This document shows, one piece after another, positions 35,846 through 45,232 of a stretch of DNA of 64,000 nucleotides. The notes beneath the pieces were generated by a model. It did not search any database. It saw only the letters and a program-made list of their open reading frames with translations, and had not been told where the DNA came from. The position numbers were made by a program, and so were the translations under genes. The stretch lies in contig NZ_BMFP01000008.1 in assembly GCF_014638845.1 (NCBI RefSeq), forward strand, positions 84,907 through 148,906, given 5' to 3'. This DNA comes from Pontibacter amylolyticus. Lineage in GTDB: Bacteria; Bacteroidota; Bacteroidia; Cytophagales; Hymenobacteraceae. Numbering within the stretch: the first letter of the stretch is position 1; each line of letters opens with the position of its first letter.

Positions 35846-37078
35846 CTATAAAGCTGCCACTTCCTTTGGATAACAGACAAAGTATTTCTCCACTTTGTTG
35901 CTCAGCGCCTGTATGTTGGGCAGGTCCGAGGCGTCGGCCACGTTTACGACATAGCCTGTTTTGGTCAGCACATCAATCGACTGCCCCTCGGCCTGGTAGG
36001 CGTTATTGCTGATGCGGCCCGAGATCATCAGGTATTTCACGTCTTCCGGGTGCACCTGGAAGCGGTCCATCACCAGTTCGCTTATACCCAGCATCATCTC
36101 TTCGTCAATCGGTTTGCTGGAGATGTATACCTTGAACAGCTTGCGGTTGAGGATGCTTTTGGAAAGATAGGAGATGACCGGGTCGGGGTGGGAGGACCAC
36201 TCTTTTATACCGCTCCATACGTCGTGGTCGTCCAGCGAAACAAAGCGCTCCAGGATACTGCCGTCTCTCTGGAAGTCTTCCAGAGTAAGGTTGGAGGACA
36301 AAAAGAACTTGAGGCAGGGGCTGGCCGGCACGTCTATGCCTTGCTGCAGGAGCTCGCGGGCACGCTGCACGGTGCGTAACACCATGTGCTCGGCGCTGAT
36401 CACGGTTTTGTGCAGGTATACCTGCCAGTACATCAGGCGGCGGCTCACCAGGAAGTTCTCGATGCTGTAAATGGCCTTTTCCTCCACCACCAGTTTGTCG
36501 TTGGCCACGTCGAGCATTTTGATCAGACGGTCGGCACCGATCTTTCCTTCGTATACACCTGTATAGAAACTGTCGCGGTTCAGGTAATCGAGGCGGTCCA
36601 CGTCGAGCTGGCTTGAAACCAGCTGGTGGAAGAAGCGACGCTCATAAGTATCCGTGAAAATTTTGATGGCAAGGCTCAATCTGCCGCCAAACTCTTCGTT
36701 AAGCAAGTGCATGATGTGCAGTGAGAGGTGCTCGTGGTGCACTTCCTGGAAAATAGCCGTCTCCAGCGCATGCGAAAAAGGTCCATGCCCCACATCGTGC
36801 AGCAGGATGGCAATCAGCGAGGCCTCAAACTCGGCATCGGAAATCTCGTTATTCTTGCCGCGCAGCGTGTTCAGGGCCAAGTTCATGAGGTGCATGGCCC
36901 CCAGGGCATGGTGAAAACGGGTATGCAGAGCGCCCGGGTATACCATCTCGGTCAGTCCCAGTTGCTTGATCCGGCGCAGGCGCTGAAAGTAGGGGTGGTC
37001 GATGATGTCGAACAGCAATTCAGACGGCACCGTGATGAAACCGTATACAGGGTCGTTTAATATTTTTTTCTTATTCAC
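35846..37078 (-). CDS. HD-domain phosphohydrolase (dGTPase/SAMHD1-like)
   Basis: The 410-residue protein has an HD metal-binding core: HTRFHHALG with His56, ILLHDVGHGPFSHALE with His94-Asp95, and a later VDRLDYLNRDSFYTG with the second Asp near 180. The pattern and length place it with YdhJ-type and SAMHD1-related dNTP phosphohydrolases. The true substrate is uncertain. It is upstream of lpxD on the same strand with its own spacer, and conserved synteny of this kind with the lpx genes occurs in Bacteroidota. Confidence 0.88.
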   Translation of the reverse strand: MNKKKILNDPVYGFITVPSELLFDIIDHPYFQRLRRIKQLGLTEMVYPGALHTRFHHALGAMHLMNLALNTLRGKNNEISDAEFEASLIAILLHDVGHGPFSHALETAIFQEVHHEHLSLHIMHLLNEEFGGRLSLAIKIFTDTYERRFFHQLVSSQLDVDRLDYLNRDSFYTGVYEGKIGADRLIKMLDVANDKLVVEEKAIYSIENFLVSRRLMYWQVYLHKTVISAEHMVLRTVQRARELLQQGIDVPASPCLKFFLSSNLTLEDFQRDGSILERFVSLDDHDVWSGIKEWSSHPDPVISYLSKSILNRKLFKVYISSKPIDEEMMLGISELVMDRFQVHPEDVKYLMISGRISNNAYQAEGQSIDVLTKTGYVVNVADASDLPNIQALSNKVEKYFVCYPKEVAAL

Positions 37079-37306
37079 AAAAACCGAGGTTTTTAATTGT
37101 TAAATTGCTAATCGTTAATCGGTTGCCCGGGCAGTAGCCGGATCAGCCTAATGCCTCAACCGCCATCTGCACCCTTATGTTTGTGTGCAGGCAATCGGTA
37201 ACTTTCGGGTGCAGGTATAGTAAACAAATTATACCTGCTGAGGTCTTACTGCTTTGTAACCGATTAAAACCAAGCTATTTAGTAACAGCGCGCAACAAAT
37301 AAAACT

Positions 37307-38869
37307 ATGCAAAGATATACGATTTTATGGGCCGATGACGAAATCGACCTACTCAAGCCACACATTCTTTTCCTCGAAGAAAGAGGCTACGACATTACCC
37401 CCGTGAACAGCGGAACTGACGCCATCGAGAAAGTGCAGGAACAATCCTACGACGTGGTGTTCCTCGACGAAAACATGCCCGGCATCAGCGGTTTGGAGAC
37501 GCTGAACGAGATCAAAACCATCCGTCCGGCCATGCCCGTGATCATGATCACGAAGAGTGAGGAGGAGCACATCATGGAGGAGGCCATCGGCTCCAAAATA
37601 TCCGATTACCTGATCAAGCCGCTGAACCCAAGCCAGATTTTGCTTTCTGTGAAAAAGACGCTGGAAAACAAGCGTCTGGTGTCTGAGAAAACCAACATGA
37701 GCTACCAGCGCGACTTCCGCCAGCTGGGTATGGCCTTTGGCGAGCGCCTGAGCCCGGGCGAGTGGGCTGATATCTACAAAAAACTCGTGTACTGGGAGCT
37801 GGAGATCGACGAGACCGAGAACAAAAGCATGGCCGATGTGATCAACATGCAGAAGGACGAGGCCAACTCCAACTTCGCCAAGTTCATCATGGACAACTAC
37901 GAAGACTGGATCAACAAAGAATCGGACGACGCGCCGATGATGTCGCACCAGCTGTTCCGGGAGCGGGTTTTCCCGATGATGAAGGAGTCGGACAAGCCCG
38001 TTTACTTCGTGCTGATCGATAACCTGCGCTACGACCAGTGGAAGGTGTTGGAGCCTCTTATCTCCGAATACTTCACGGTGGACACAGAGGAGATGTTTTA
38101 TTCCATTCTGCCTACCACCACGGCCTACGCCCGTAACGCAATCTTTTCAGGTATGATGCCGACCGAGATCATGAAAAAATACCCGAACCTGTGGGTGAGC
38201 GATGACGAGGAGGAAGGTAAAAACCTGAACGAGCCGGATTTCCTGGAAATTCAACTGCAGCAAAACCGCATAACGGACAAGCACAGTTACCATAAAATTA
38301 CGAACCCGGCGGCTGGCAAGGACCTGAACAGCAAGTTCAACAACCTCGACAACAACAAGCTGAACGTGATCGTGTACAACTTCGTGGATATGCTCTCGCA
38401 TGCCCGCACGGACAGCAACATGGTGCGCGAACTGGCGCCGGATGAGTCGGCCTACCGCTCCATCACGCGCTCATGGTTCATCCACTCACCACTGTTCGAG
38501 ATGCTGAAGCTGATCGCCGACCGCAAGGCCCGCCTAATCATCACGACTGACCACGGCACGATCCGGGTGAAGCGTCCTTTCAAGATCATCGGCGACCGCC
38601 AGACCAACACCAACCTCAGGTATAAGCATGGTAAGAACCTCGGCTACACCGACAAAGATGTGTTCACGGTGCGCAAGCCCGAACGATTTTTCTTGCCAAA
38701 GGCCAACGTTTCCACTACGTTTGTATTTGCGATCGAAGATTACTTCTTCGCCTACCCGAACAATTATAACTATTACGTGAATTACTACAAAGACACTTTC
38801 CAGCACGGAGGGGTGTCGCTGGAGGAGTGTATTATACCTTTTATTACGCTGACGCCTAAGAATGCATAA
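37307..38869 (+). CDS. porX: PorX: response regulator with PglZ phosphatase domain
   Basis: This regulator is required for type IX secretion in Porphyromonas and Flavobacterium. The 520-residue protein has an N-terminal receiver domain with acidic pocket Asp10-Asp11, phospho-acceptor Asp54 in VVFLDENMPG, and the conserved Lys in ITKSEEE. A helical middle (about 125-205) leads to an alkaline-phosphatase-superfamily PglZ domain (about 210-510) with FVLIDNLRYDQWK and ITTDHGTIRV metal ligands. Family members bind zinc and act on cyclic or linear oligonucleotides in vitro. It overlaps tsaE by 8 bases. Confidence 0.93.
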   Translation: MQRYTILWADDEIDLLKPHILFLEERGYDITPVNSGTDAIEKVQEQSYDVVFLDENMPGISGLETLNEIKTIRPAMPVIMITKSEEEHIMEEAIGSKISDYLIKPLNPSQILLSVKKTLENKRLVSEKTNMSYQRDFRQLGMAFGERLSPGEWADIYKKLVYWELEIDETENKSMADVINMQKDEANSNFAKFIMDNYEDWINKESDDAPMMSHQLFRERVFPMMKESDKPVYFVLIDNLRYDQWKVLEPLISEYFTVDTEEMFYSILPTTTAYARNAIFSGMMPTEIMKKYPNLWVSDDEEEGKNLNEPDFLEIQLQQNRITDKHSYHKITNPAAGKDLNSKFNNLDNNKLNVIVYNFVDMLSHARTDSNMVRELAPDESAYRSITRSWFIHSPLFEMLKLIADRKARLIITTDHGTIRVKRPFKIIGDRQTNTNLRYKHGKNLGYTDKDVFTVRKPERFFLPKANVSTTFVFAIEDYFFAYPNNYNYYVNYYKDTFQHGGVSLEECIIPFITLTPKNA

Positions 38870-39308
38870 CATAGGAGTGGAGAAGGCAAGTATCAAGATG
38901 TCGTCGTTGGCTGATTTGCCGGCGGCGGCTTCTGTGCTTTTGGAGGAGTCCCGCGAAGAGCCCATTATTTTGTTTGAAGGCCCGATGGGAGCCGGAAAGA
39001 CAACGCTCATAAAAGAACTCTGCCGCCAGATGGGCGTGCAGGAGAACGTGAGTAGCCCGACCTTCGCGCTTGTGAACGAGTACGAAACGGCCAAAGGGAA
39101 CCTAATTTACCATTTTGACTTTTATAGGATTAACGAGGAGCGTGAGGCGCTCGGCATCGGGGCGCTGGAGTACTTTGACTCTGGCCGTACCTGCCTGATC
39201 GAGTGGCCGTCTATGATCCCAAACCTGTTGCCGGAGCATTACCTGCTGGTAAAGCTGCAGCCCGCCGCTGAAGGCGAGGAGCGCACCATGACCATAAACC
39301 GCGTATGA
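38862..39308 (+). CDS. tsaE: tRNA threonylcarbamoyladenosine ATPase TsaE
   Basis: This 148-residue P-loop protein supports synthesis of t6A at position 37 of tRNA with TsaB and TsaD. Walker A is GPMGAGKT at residues 40-47. The family motifs SSPTFALVNEY and HFDFYRI follow, as does CLIEWPSMIPNLLPEHY near the end. It overlaps porX by 8 bases upstream and ald by 4 downstream, so all three are probably translated from one message. Confidence 0.92.
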   Translation: MHNIGVEKASIKMSSLADLPAAASVLLEESREEPIILFEGPMGAGKTTLIKELCRQMGVQENVSSPTFALVNEYETAKGNLIYHFDFYRINEEREALGIGALEYFDSGRTCLIEWPSMIPNLLPEHYLLVKLQPAAEGEERTMTINRV

Positions 39309-40537
39309 GCATGACGGAGAGATTCGCCGTTGAATTAGGAAAGCTGGCGGCCAGTCAGGCCCTTTACCCAAAGGAGTCGATGCTGGCTGTGGAGGAGCGA
39401 TACAAGAGCCTGTTTATCGGGCTCCCGAAAGAGTCGTCGTTCCAGGAGAACCGCATTGGCCTCACTCCGAACGCCGTAAAACAGCTCACCGACCAGGGGC
39501 ACGAAATCTGGGTCGAAACCGGCGCCGGCAGTCCATCCAAGTACTCCGACAACGACTATTCTGAAGCGGGTGCCCGTATTGTGTACTCTGTAAAAGAGGT
39601 ATACGAAGCCGGCATTATCCTTAAGATCGCACCGCCCACTTATGACGAGATCGAGTACCTGCGCCCCGGCCAGACGCTAATCTCCGCCCTGCATTTCGGC
39701 AACCTGACCTCTGAGTACATCAACGCCCTTCTCCGCAAAAAGATAAACGCCATTTCCTTCGAGCTGATCCGCGACAAGTCGGAGTCGAAGCCAGTGGTGC
39801 GTGCCATGAGCGAGATTGCCGGCAGTTCTTCCATGCTGATTGCGGCCGAGTATTTGAGTAGTAGCAACGATGGCAAGGGCATTATTCTGGGAGGTATAAC
39901 CGGTGTGGCCCCGTCCAAAGTGGTGATCATGGGTGCCGGTACCGTAGCCGAATACGCCGCCCGCGCCGCCCTGGGACTGGGTGCAGAAGTGAAGGTGTTC
40001 GATAACCACATCTACAAGCTGCGCCGCCTGAAGCATAACATCGGCCAGCCGATCTTTACTTCTACACTCGACAAGACCATCCTGCACAACGAGCTCAAAA
40101 ACGCGGATGTCGTGATTGGTGCGCTCGTAGCAGAAGAAGGACGCATGGCCTGCATGGTCGAGGAGGAGGTAGTCGCCCAGATGAACCCAGGTTCCATCAT
40201 CATCGACGTGTGCATTGACCAGGGAGGCTGTTTTGAGACTTCCGAGCTGACTTCGCACAGCCGCCCGATCTTCCGCAAATACGACATCATCCATTATTGC
40301 GTGCCGAATATTGCCTCGCGCGTACCTCGCACCGCTTCTACTGCCCTTAGCAATATCTTCACGCCAATCTTCACGGAGATCTCCAAATTCGGAGGCATCA
40401 ACGAAGTGCTGTTTATGAACGAGCATTACCGCAGCGGCGTGTACATCTACAAAGGCAGTCTGACGAATTCGCAGATCGCTAAGAAGTTCGGGATGCGGTA
40501 CAAGGAGCTGGGGTTGATGATTGCAGTGAGGAATTAA
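39305..40537 (+). CDS. ald: Alanine dehydrogenase
   Basis: This enzyme catalyses NAD-dependent interconversion of L-alanine with pyruvate and ammonia. The 410-residue protein has an N-terminal substrate part (GLPKESSFQENRIGLTPNAV near residue 38). The NAD-binding Rossmann domain begins GGITGVAPSKVVIMGAGTVA near 197. The C-terminal segment SIIIDVCIDQGGCFETS is typical. The sequence also has the AlaDH/PNT fold seen in transhydrogenase alpha, but the length and absence of membrane segments fit alanine dehydrogenase. It overlaps tsaE by 4 bases and is followed by a terminator. Confidence 0.88.
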   Translation: MSMTERFAVELGKLAASQALYPKESMLAVEERYKSLFIGLPKESSFQENRIGLTPNAVKQLTDQGHEIWVETGAGSPSKYSDNDYSEAGARIVYSVKEVYEAGIILKIAPPTYDEIEYLRPGQTLISALHFGNLTSEYINALLRKKINAISFELIRDKSESKPVVRAMSEIAGSSSMLIAAEYLSSSNDGKGIILGGITGVAPSKVVIMGAGTVAEYAARAALGLGAEVKVFDNHIYKLRRLKHNIGQPIFTSTLDKTILHNELKNADVVIGALVAEEGRMACMVEEEVVAQMNPGSIIIDVCIDQGGCFETSELTSHSRPIFRKYDIIHYCVPNIASRVPRTASTALSNIFTPIFTEISKFGGINEVLFMNEHYRSGVYIYKGSLTNSQIAKKFGMRYKELGLMIAVRN

Positions 40538-40567
40538 GGTATAGCGTATAGCTATTAGGTATAACAG

Positions 40568-40611
40568 AACAGGTCCCGTCTAGGTATAGGCGGGACCTGT
40601 TTTGCTTTGTA
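40568..40611 (+). terminator. Terminator after porX-tsaE-ald
   Basis: AACAGGTCCCG (40568-40578) pairs with CGGGACCTGTT (40591-40601), followed by TTGCTTT. The 12-base loop contains AGGTATA at 40582-40588. Confidence 0.82.
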
Positions 40612-41309
40612 GCAATTGCTGCCGTTGCAGGTATAGCTTGTATAGCGCGAGCGTCCTCGCTCGTGTCTGCTATGGAGGGGCCTCTGGCCCAGGTATAGCA
40701 AGCTACGTTGCTTTGTAGCTTCGCCTGTGCGGCGGGCACTCACTTTTTTCCTTGATGAAAAGAAAGAGGGCCCCTACCCCCAGTAAGCAAAAAAATCAAG
40801 ACGATTTTAAACTCGCTGACCGCTCAAACACAAAATCGTCAAGAGTGCACCGTGAACTGCTTTCTGCTTCGTAGTGGACGTGCGAGTTAGCCTGCTATAC
40901 CTGCCAGTGGTGCGAGTGGTATGTGATAGAAACTACAACGCTTATACCTGACACTGGCAACGGTGGGAAAGTCCCCCTTCGAAGGGGACAGGGGGATGAC
41001 AATCGTGCCCATGAAACTGCTGCTATGAAGCTACACCATTGAACTGGCGGTTACAGACTCCCCTCCTTGGATAAGGAGGGGCAGGGGTGGTTGGACCCGA
41101 TATTGCAATATAACTGCTAAAGCCACAGAAATTATACCTGTGATTGGGTAGTAGAAAATTCCCTTCTCGAGAGGTGAAGGGGTGTGTTATTGCAGCTGCT
41201 TGACCTCCATTCAACCAAGATACTTTCAGGATGACAGACTGGATAGAAGTAGAAAAAAAATCCCCTCCTGTTTTTAAGAGGGGATTAGGGGGAGGTTAAT
41301 TCAACATCC
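40612..41309. repeat. Interspersed repeat cluster between ald and the M28 peptidase
   Basis: No gene is supported in about 700 bases. Elements seen: a GCGAGCG/CGCTCG hairpin block (about 40640-40700), an AAATCAAG...CGTCAAG segment with a long AT/GC mix (about 40790-40850), a CGCTTATACCTG / CTGGCAACGGT block (40938-41010), a CCCCTCCTT/AAGGAGGGG hairpin (about 41060-41095), a copy of the 1-150 element (41115-41241) and a C-rich/G-rich element (41263-41299). These are non-coding repeats sharing parts with the window start. Confidence 0.7.
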
Positions 41310-42626
41310 TTACTTCACCAACGCCTTATCAACCCGCATCGGTGTATCTTCCCCAGAAACAACACCCTGCGCGGCAAGCGCAATGGCGCGGATCATGCTG
41401 GTGAAGTGCGGCATATCGAGTAGCTCGAACTCGTCTTTCACAGTGTGGTAGGTTTTATCCTGATCAATCTGCACCGACGAGATGGTATGCGCCGGCACGC
41501 CTAAACGGGCAAGCGTGGCATTGTCGGAGCGGTAGAAGAGGTTTTGCTCCGGGTAGGGGTCGGGGTGGATGCTGTAGGTGGTGCCTTCGAGGCGCTTCTG
41601 CATCATTTTGCCCAGGTCAGACTTCTCATAACCGGTGAGGTAGGCGCTGTTCGGGCCGAACTTGGAGGGCTTGCCCACCATTTCGATGTTGAACATGGCC
41701 ATAATCTGGTCGGGGTTGAGCTGCTCGGAGAAGTAGCGGGAGCCGTGGCCACCGATCTCTTCGGCTGTGAAAGCGGCGAAGATCAGGGTGCGCTCCGGTT
41801 GCGGCTGCTCTTTGTAGTAGCGGGCCAGCATCATCATGGCCGTAGTGCCGGAGGCGTCGTCGTCGGCGCCGTTGGCAATGCTGTCGCCATCGATGGAATG
41901 GTGGAAACCGATGTGATCATAATGGCCGGAGAAGACCACAAACTCGTTTTTGCGCTTGCCTTCGATCATGCCCACCACGTTGGAAAGCGGCAGTTTTTCT
42001 ACTTTGTTTGCAAACTTCACCTCATACTTCTTCGGGGCTGCCTGGTCAGTGAGCACGTATACCTTGCTGGCCCCGGTCCCTACTTCTTTCTTCACGCCAC
42101 CTCTTGCAAAGTAGCCTCTGTAGTTGGCGAAAGCTTCGGCATGACTCGGATGCACGAGCACGATTGCGTCCTGCTCTCCTGCGTTCGCTTTTGCGAAAGC
42201 GGCTCTGAAATTTTCACCTTCAGGTATAGAAATGATGTTGACCTTGTTTTTGTGTTTCCAGCTGAATGCTTCGTGCGCCGTGTTGACGAACAGGTGCTCT
42301 GGCGCAATTGTCTTCTTGCCCAGTTTTACCTCTGTCTGGCTGGGCGTGAGGCGGTGCACATAGAAGGTCTGGCGGTAGGACGGTGCCTGGCTGGAACTGT
42401 TGCCATTGAGCGGCACAAGCCCGGCCGCGTGAAACTCTTCCTCAATAAAATCAGCGGCTTTTTCTATACCTGCCGTAAAGGTGGCGCGGCCCTGCATATT
42501 GTCGTGGCTGAGGGTTTGCAGCATGCGGGTGGCCTCCTGTTGGTTTATAACGGAGAGATCCTGCGCGGAGAGTGAAGCTCCGAGTAAGAGGGAAAAGGCA
42601 GTAGCAAATAGCTTTTGGCGTGTCAT
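41310..42626 (-). CDS. Secreted M28-family metallopeptidase
   Basis: The frame extends to 42785, but the ATG at 42626 gives a normal signal peptide (MTRQKLFATAFSLLLGASLSAQ is 22 residues; cleavage after SA). The 438-residue protein has the M28 zinc aminopeptidase core: FSGHYDHIG, SIANGADDDASGT, FAAFTAEEIGGHGS and the C-terminal His region DKTYHTVKDEF. It should remove amino acids from peptides outside the cytoplasm. Regulation is not visible; repeats lie just downstream. Confidence 0.9.
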   Translation of the reverse strand: MTRQKLFATAFSLLLGASLSAQDLSVINQQEATRMLQTLSHDNMQGRATFTAGIEKAADFIEEEFHAAGLVPLNGNSSSQAPSYRQTFYVHRLTPSQTEVKLGKKTIAPEHLFVNTAHEAFSWKHKNKVNIISIPEGENFRAAFAKANAGEQDAIVLVHPSHAEAFANYRGYFARGGVKKEVGTGASKVYVLTDQAAPKKYEVKFANKVEKLPLSNVVGMIEGKRKNEFVVFSGHYDHIGFHHSIDGDSIANGADDDASGTTAMMMLARYYKEQPQPERTLIFAAFTAEEIGGHGSRYFSEQLNPDQIMAMFNIEMVGKPSKFGPNSAYLTGYEKSDLGKMMQKRLEGTTYSIHPDPYPEQNLFYRSDNATLARLGVPAHTISSVQIDQDKTYHTVKDEFELLDMPHFTSMIRAIALAAQGVVSGEDTPMRVDKALVK

Positions 42627-42738
42627 GGGTATAGCGGTGTATACGATTAGGATTTTGATGTTTTTTTGGGAATATTGTCGGGGTAATCGCTGTCGCTGCA
42701 TGCAATTGTACGGAAACAGCAACCCAATATAGCGAAAT

Positions 42739-43842
42739 ATGGAAAAGAGCTCCAAAGTAAACTGGCTAAAGTTGCTGCAATACATTTTGCTGGTGGCGGC
42801 CTTGCTATACTTCGGACGTACACTTTTTGTTCCGCTCAGCTTTTCGCTCCTGATCAGCTTTATCCTTTACCCGATCGTCAAGTGGCTGGAAGTCCGTGGC
42901 TGGAACCGTTGGGGCGCCATCCTGTTTTGTCTGCTGACCCTGCTCGTGGTGATGGGCGGGCTGACCTGGCTGCTGGTGCGACAAATGATCAGCTTTGGGC
43001 AGGAATGGCCTATGCTGCAGGAGAAGCTGCTGCAGGCCTGGCAGCAGTTCGGGCTATACCTGGAGCGAGAGTTTGGCGTGGACGATGTGCAGCGCAGCAA
43101 CTGGATGGAAGGGCTCGTAAAAGACGCGACCTCCACCGTACTCAACGTAGGGCGGGGAGTGCTGTACGCTTCGGTCACCACGGTGGTGCTTTTCCTGCTG
43201 ATCCCACTCTATGCGGCCCTTATCCTTTACAACCGCGAACAATTGGCGGCCGCGCTTTTCTCCATGTTCCCGCATGCAGAGCACCGCAAGATCCGCAGCA
43301 TTCTGCAGGAAACCATTACGACTTATTACAACTTCATCAAAGGGATGATCATCGTGTATGCGGTGGTGGGGGTGCTGAACAGTATCGGACTTTTGCTGTT
43401 GGGTATACCGCATGCCGTCTTCTTTGGCATTGTGGCCTCCATTCTCACGTTTATACCTTACGTGGGCATCTCCATCGGGGCTATTCTGCCCATGGCCGTG
43501 GCCTGGATCACCTACGACTCGGTGTGGTACCCGGTTGGGGTGATCATCGTGTTTTCGGTGGTGCAGTACCTGGAGGCCAATCTGATTTTCCCGCTGGCCG
43601 TGAGCTTCCGGCTGCAGGTGAACATGCTCTTCACTTTGCTGGCCATTGTGGCGGGCGGCATCCTTTGGGGAGCGTCCGGCATGATCCTGTTCGTGCCTTT
43701 TGTGGCCATTCTGAAACTGATCGCCGACAAGCACGAGGAACTGCGGCCAGTTTCGCTGCTGCTGGGCACAGGGATGCGGCCTACTAAACCTAAGCCAAAG
43801 CCGAAGCTTAAGATCGGTCGTTTCCGCCGAAGCCAGGACTAG
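42739..43842 (+). CDS. AI-2E family transporter (TqsA/PerM-like permease)
   Basis: The 367-residue polytopic protein of the AI-2E/PerM family has paired hydrophobic helices at residues 15-55, 65-90, 145-170 and 200-340. It contains FFGIVASILTFIPYVG and a late AIVAGGILWGASGMILFVPF. Family members export diverse small molecules or sodium, so the name does not imply autoinducer transport. The C-terminus is strongly basic (PKPKPKLKIGRFRRSQ). It overlaps the convergent GNAT gene by 35 bases. Confidence 0.88.
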   Translation: MEKSSKVNWLKLLQYILLVAALLYFGRTLFVPLSFSLLISFILYPIVKWLEVRGWNRWGAILFCLLTLLVVMGGLTWLLVRQMISFGQEWPMLQEKLLQAWQQFGLYLEREFGVDDVQRSNWMEGLVKDATSTVLNVGRGVLYASVTTVVLFLLIPLYAALILYNREQLAAALFSMFPHAEHRKIRSILQETITTYYNFIKGMIIVYAVVGVLNSIGLLLLGIPHAVFFGIVASILTFIPYVGISIGAILPMAVAWITYDSVWYPVGVIIVFSVVQYLEANLIFPLAVSFRLQVNMLFTLLAIVAGGILWGASGMILFVPFVAILKLIADKHEELRPVSLLLGTGMRPTKPKPKPKLKIGRFRRSQD

Positions 43843-44404
43843 CTTCGTTCTCCAGCCACTCCCGTTTCAGCAAACTGTATACCTCCAGGTCGATGAACCG
43901 GCCCTGCAGCCATTCGCCGTCCCGCTCTATACCTTCCTGTTTGAAGCCCAGCTGCTGCGGAATGCGGCTGCTTTTGTGGTTGCCCACGCCCACCTTTATC
44001 TGGATGCGGTTCATGCGCATCTGCTCAAACGCCTGTGCAATCAGGGCGGCGCAGCATCGGATCATGATGCCCTTCTTCTGAAATCCTTCGCCCAGCCAGT
44101 AGCCGATCTCCAGTTTCCTGTTCATGCGGTCGATGGTTTTGTAGCCAATAATACCCGCCACTTTGCCCTGAAACCGGATGGTGTATACCTGGTCCTGCAG
44201 GTTGCCGGGTGTGGTGACGCTGCGCAGGTATAGCTCGGTGTCGGCGGCGGATTGGCTGAAGTCGATGAAGGGCAGCCACTCCCGTAGGTATAGCCGGCCG
44301 CTGTCGATGAGTTGGAAGAGGGCCGTGGCGTCGCTCACCTGCGCTTCTTGCAGGGTTATCTCCGGGGATACGAGCAGTGGTTGTGAAGTTGGAGCAAATC
44401 TCAT
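43808..44404 (-). CDS. GNAT N-acetyltransferase (RimJ/RimL type)
   Basis: The 198-residue acetyltransferase has the RimJ/RimL layout: N-terminal strand and helix (TLQEAQVSDATALFQLID), LEIGYWLGEGFQKKGIM with the acetyl-CoA pyrophosphate-binding region, and NRIQIKVGVGNHKSSRIPQQ near the C-terminus. Such enzymes acetylate protein N-termini, polyamines or small amines; the substrate is unknown. It converges on the AI-2E gene with a 35-base overlap of the coding ends. Confidence 0.85.
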   Translation of the reverse strand: MRFAPTSQPLLVSPEITLQEAQVSDATALFQLIDSGRLYLREWLPFIDFSQSAADTELYLRSVTTPGNLQDQVYTIRFQGKVAGIIGYKTIDRMNRKLEIGYWLGEGFQKKGIMIRCCAALIAQAFEQMRMNRIQIKVGVGNHKSSRIPQQLGFKQEGIERDGEWLQGRFIDLEVYSLLKREWLENEASPGFGGNDRS

Positions 44405-44532
44405 GGTATGGCGGGGCGCTATTGTAAATTTCTAAAAAAGAGTGTGCTAAACATAATGATCTATAAATCAGTTAAATATATTAAGGCTATCGCTGCCACT
44501 CTTTTATGAACGCATATATTTATCGCAAGACT

Positions 44533-45132
44533 ATGAAAAAAACGCTACTACTTCTGCTTTTTTTTAGCTTCATTTTTACGGCTTCCGCACAGGACAACAA
44601 CATTGATCTGGGCGCCAAGCTGGGGTTTAATATCTCCAACATCAGCAAAGATCCGACTTTGGTGGAGGAATCAGCCGGAGTGGGGACAGAATTCGGGGTT
44701 TTCGCCCGTATCGGTGAGCGCTTCTATGTGCAGCCGGGCATCGATTTTGTGAACAACAAGCTCACCATTCAGCGCACGGTGCAGCCGCGCTCCGGCGAGC
44801 GTGACGAGGTGCGCTTCCGCTATTTCCGGGCGCCGGTGCTGTTGGGTTGGGAGAGTGACTATCAAAAACGTAGCGGCGGCTCCATCCCTTTTCGGATGAT
44901 GGCGGGCCCGTCTTTTGCCTATAACATTGGGGTGAGCGACAACAACCTGGATGTTCGCCGCCGCCATGTACGCAATGCCCAGTTTGCGCTGCACGGCGGA
45001 ATAGGTATCAAACTCCTCCGCTTGATCGAGCTGGACCTGATGTACGCCCATGGACTCACCAGTGTGTTCAATGATGACGCTGCCGACGGAAAGTTCAGGA
45101 ATTTCTCGCTGACCGTGGGCTTTAGTATTTAG
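44533..45132 (+). CDS. PorT-family outer membrane beta-barrel protein
   Basis: The frame opens at 44506, but the ATG at 44533 (MKKTLLLLLFFSF) gives a normal signal peptide ending ASAQ. The mature part is about 180 residues of alternating beta-strands (LGAKLGFNISNIS, then GVFARIGERFYVQPGIDFV) and ends with FSLTVGFSI, the aromatic end of an outer membrane barrel. It is like the PorT/outer-membrane-beta-barrel family of Bacteroidota. Function is not known. Confidence 0.85.
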   Translation: MKKTLLLLLFFSFIFTASAQDNNIDLGAKLGFNISNISKDPTLVEESAGVGTEFGVFARIGERFYVQPGIDFVNNKLTIQRTVQPRSGERDEVRFRYFRAPVLLGWESDYQKRSGGSIPFRMMAGPSFAYNIGVSDNNLDVRRRHVRNAQFALHGGIGIKLLRLIELDLMYAHGLTSVFNDDAADGKFRNFSLTVGFSI

Positions 45133-45167
45133 CAACCTGCACGAACATCTATAAGATGCCGGAAAAA

Positions 45168-45209
45168 CAAAAGCCTGAAAGAGCTGCTACTGACTCTTTC
45201 AGGCTTTTG
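45168..45209. terminator. Shared bidirectional terminator
   Basis: A 16-bp perfect stem (CAAAAGCCTGAAAGAG with CTCTTTCAGGCTTTTG) and 10-base loop lie between the convergent barrel and NYN genes. A and T runs flank both ends, so it can serve both. Confidence 0.88.
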
Positions 45210-45232
45210 GATTATTAGGTATAGCTAATGGT

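Noticed and set aside
40479..41214. Short frames in the repeat cluster after ald
   Set aside because: They consist of translated hairpin repeats, begin in repeat DNA and have no protein-like composition.
42627..42785. Upstream extension of the M28 peptidase to 42785
   Set aside because: The extension lacks sense and would bury the signal peptide, which begins at the ATG at 42626.
42739..43842. Quorum-sensing exporter
   Set aside because: The AI-2E family name is historical; members have varied substrates and no signal synthase or sensor is nearby.
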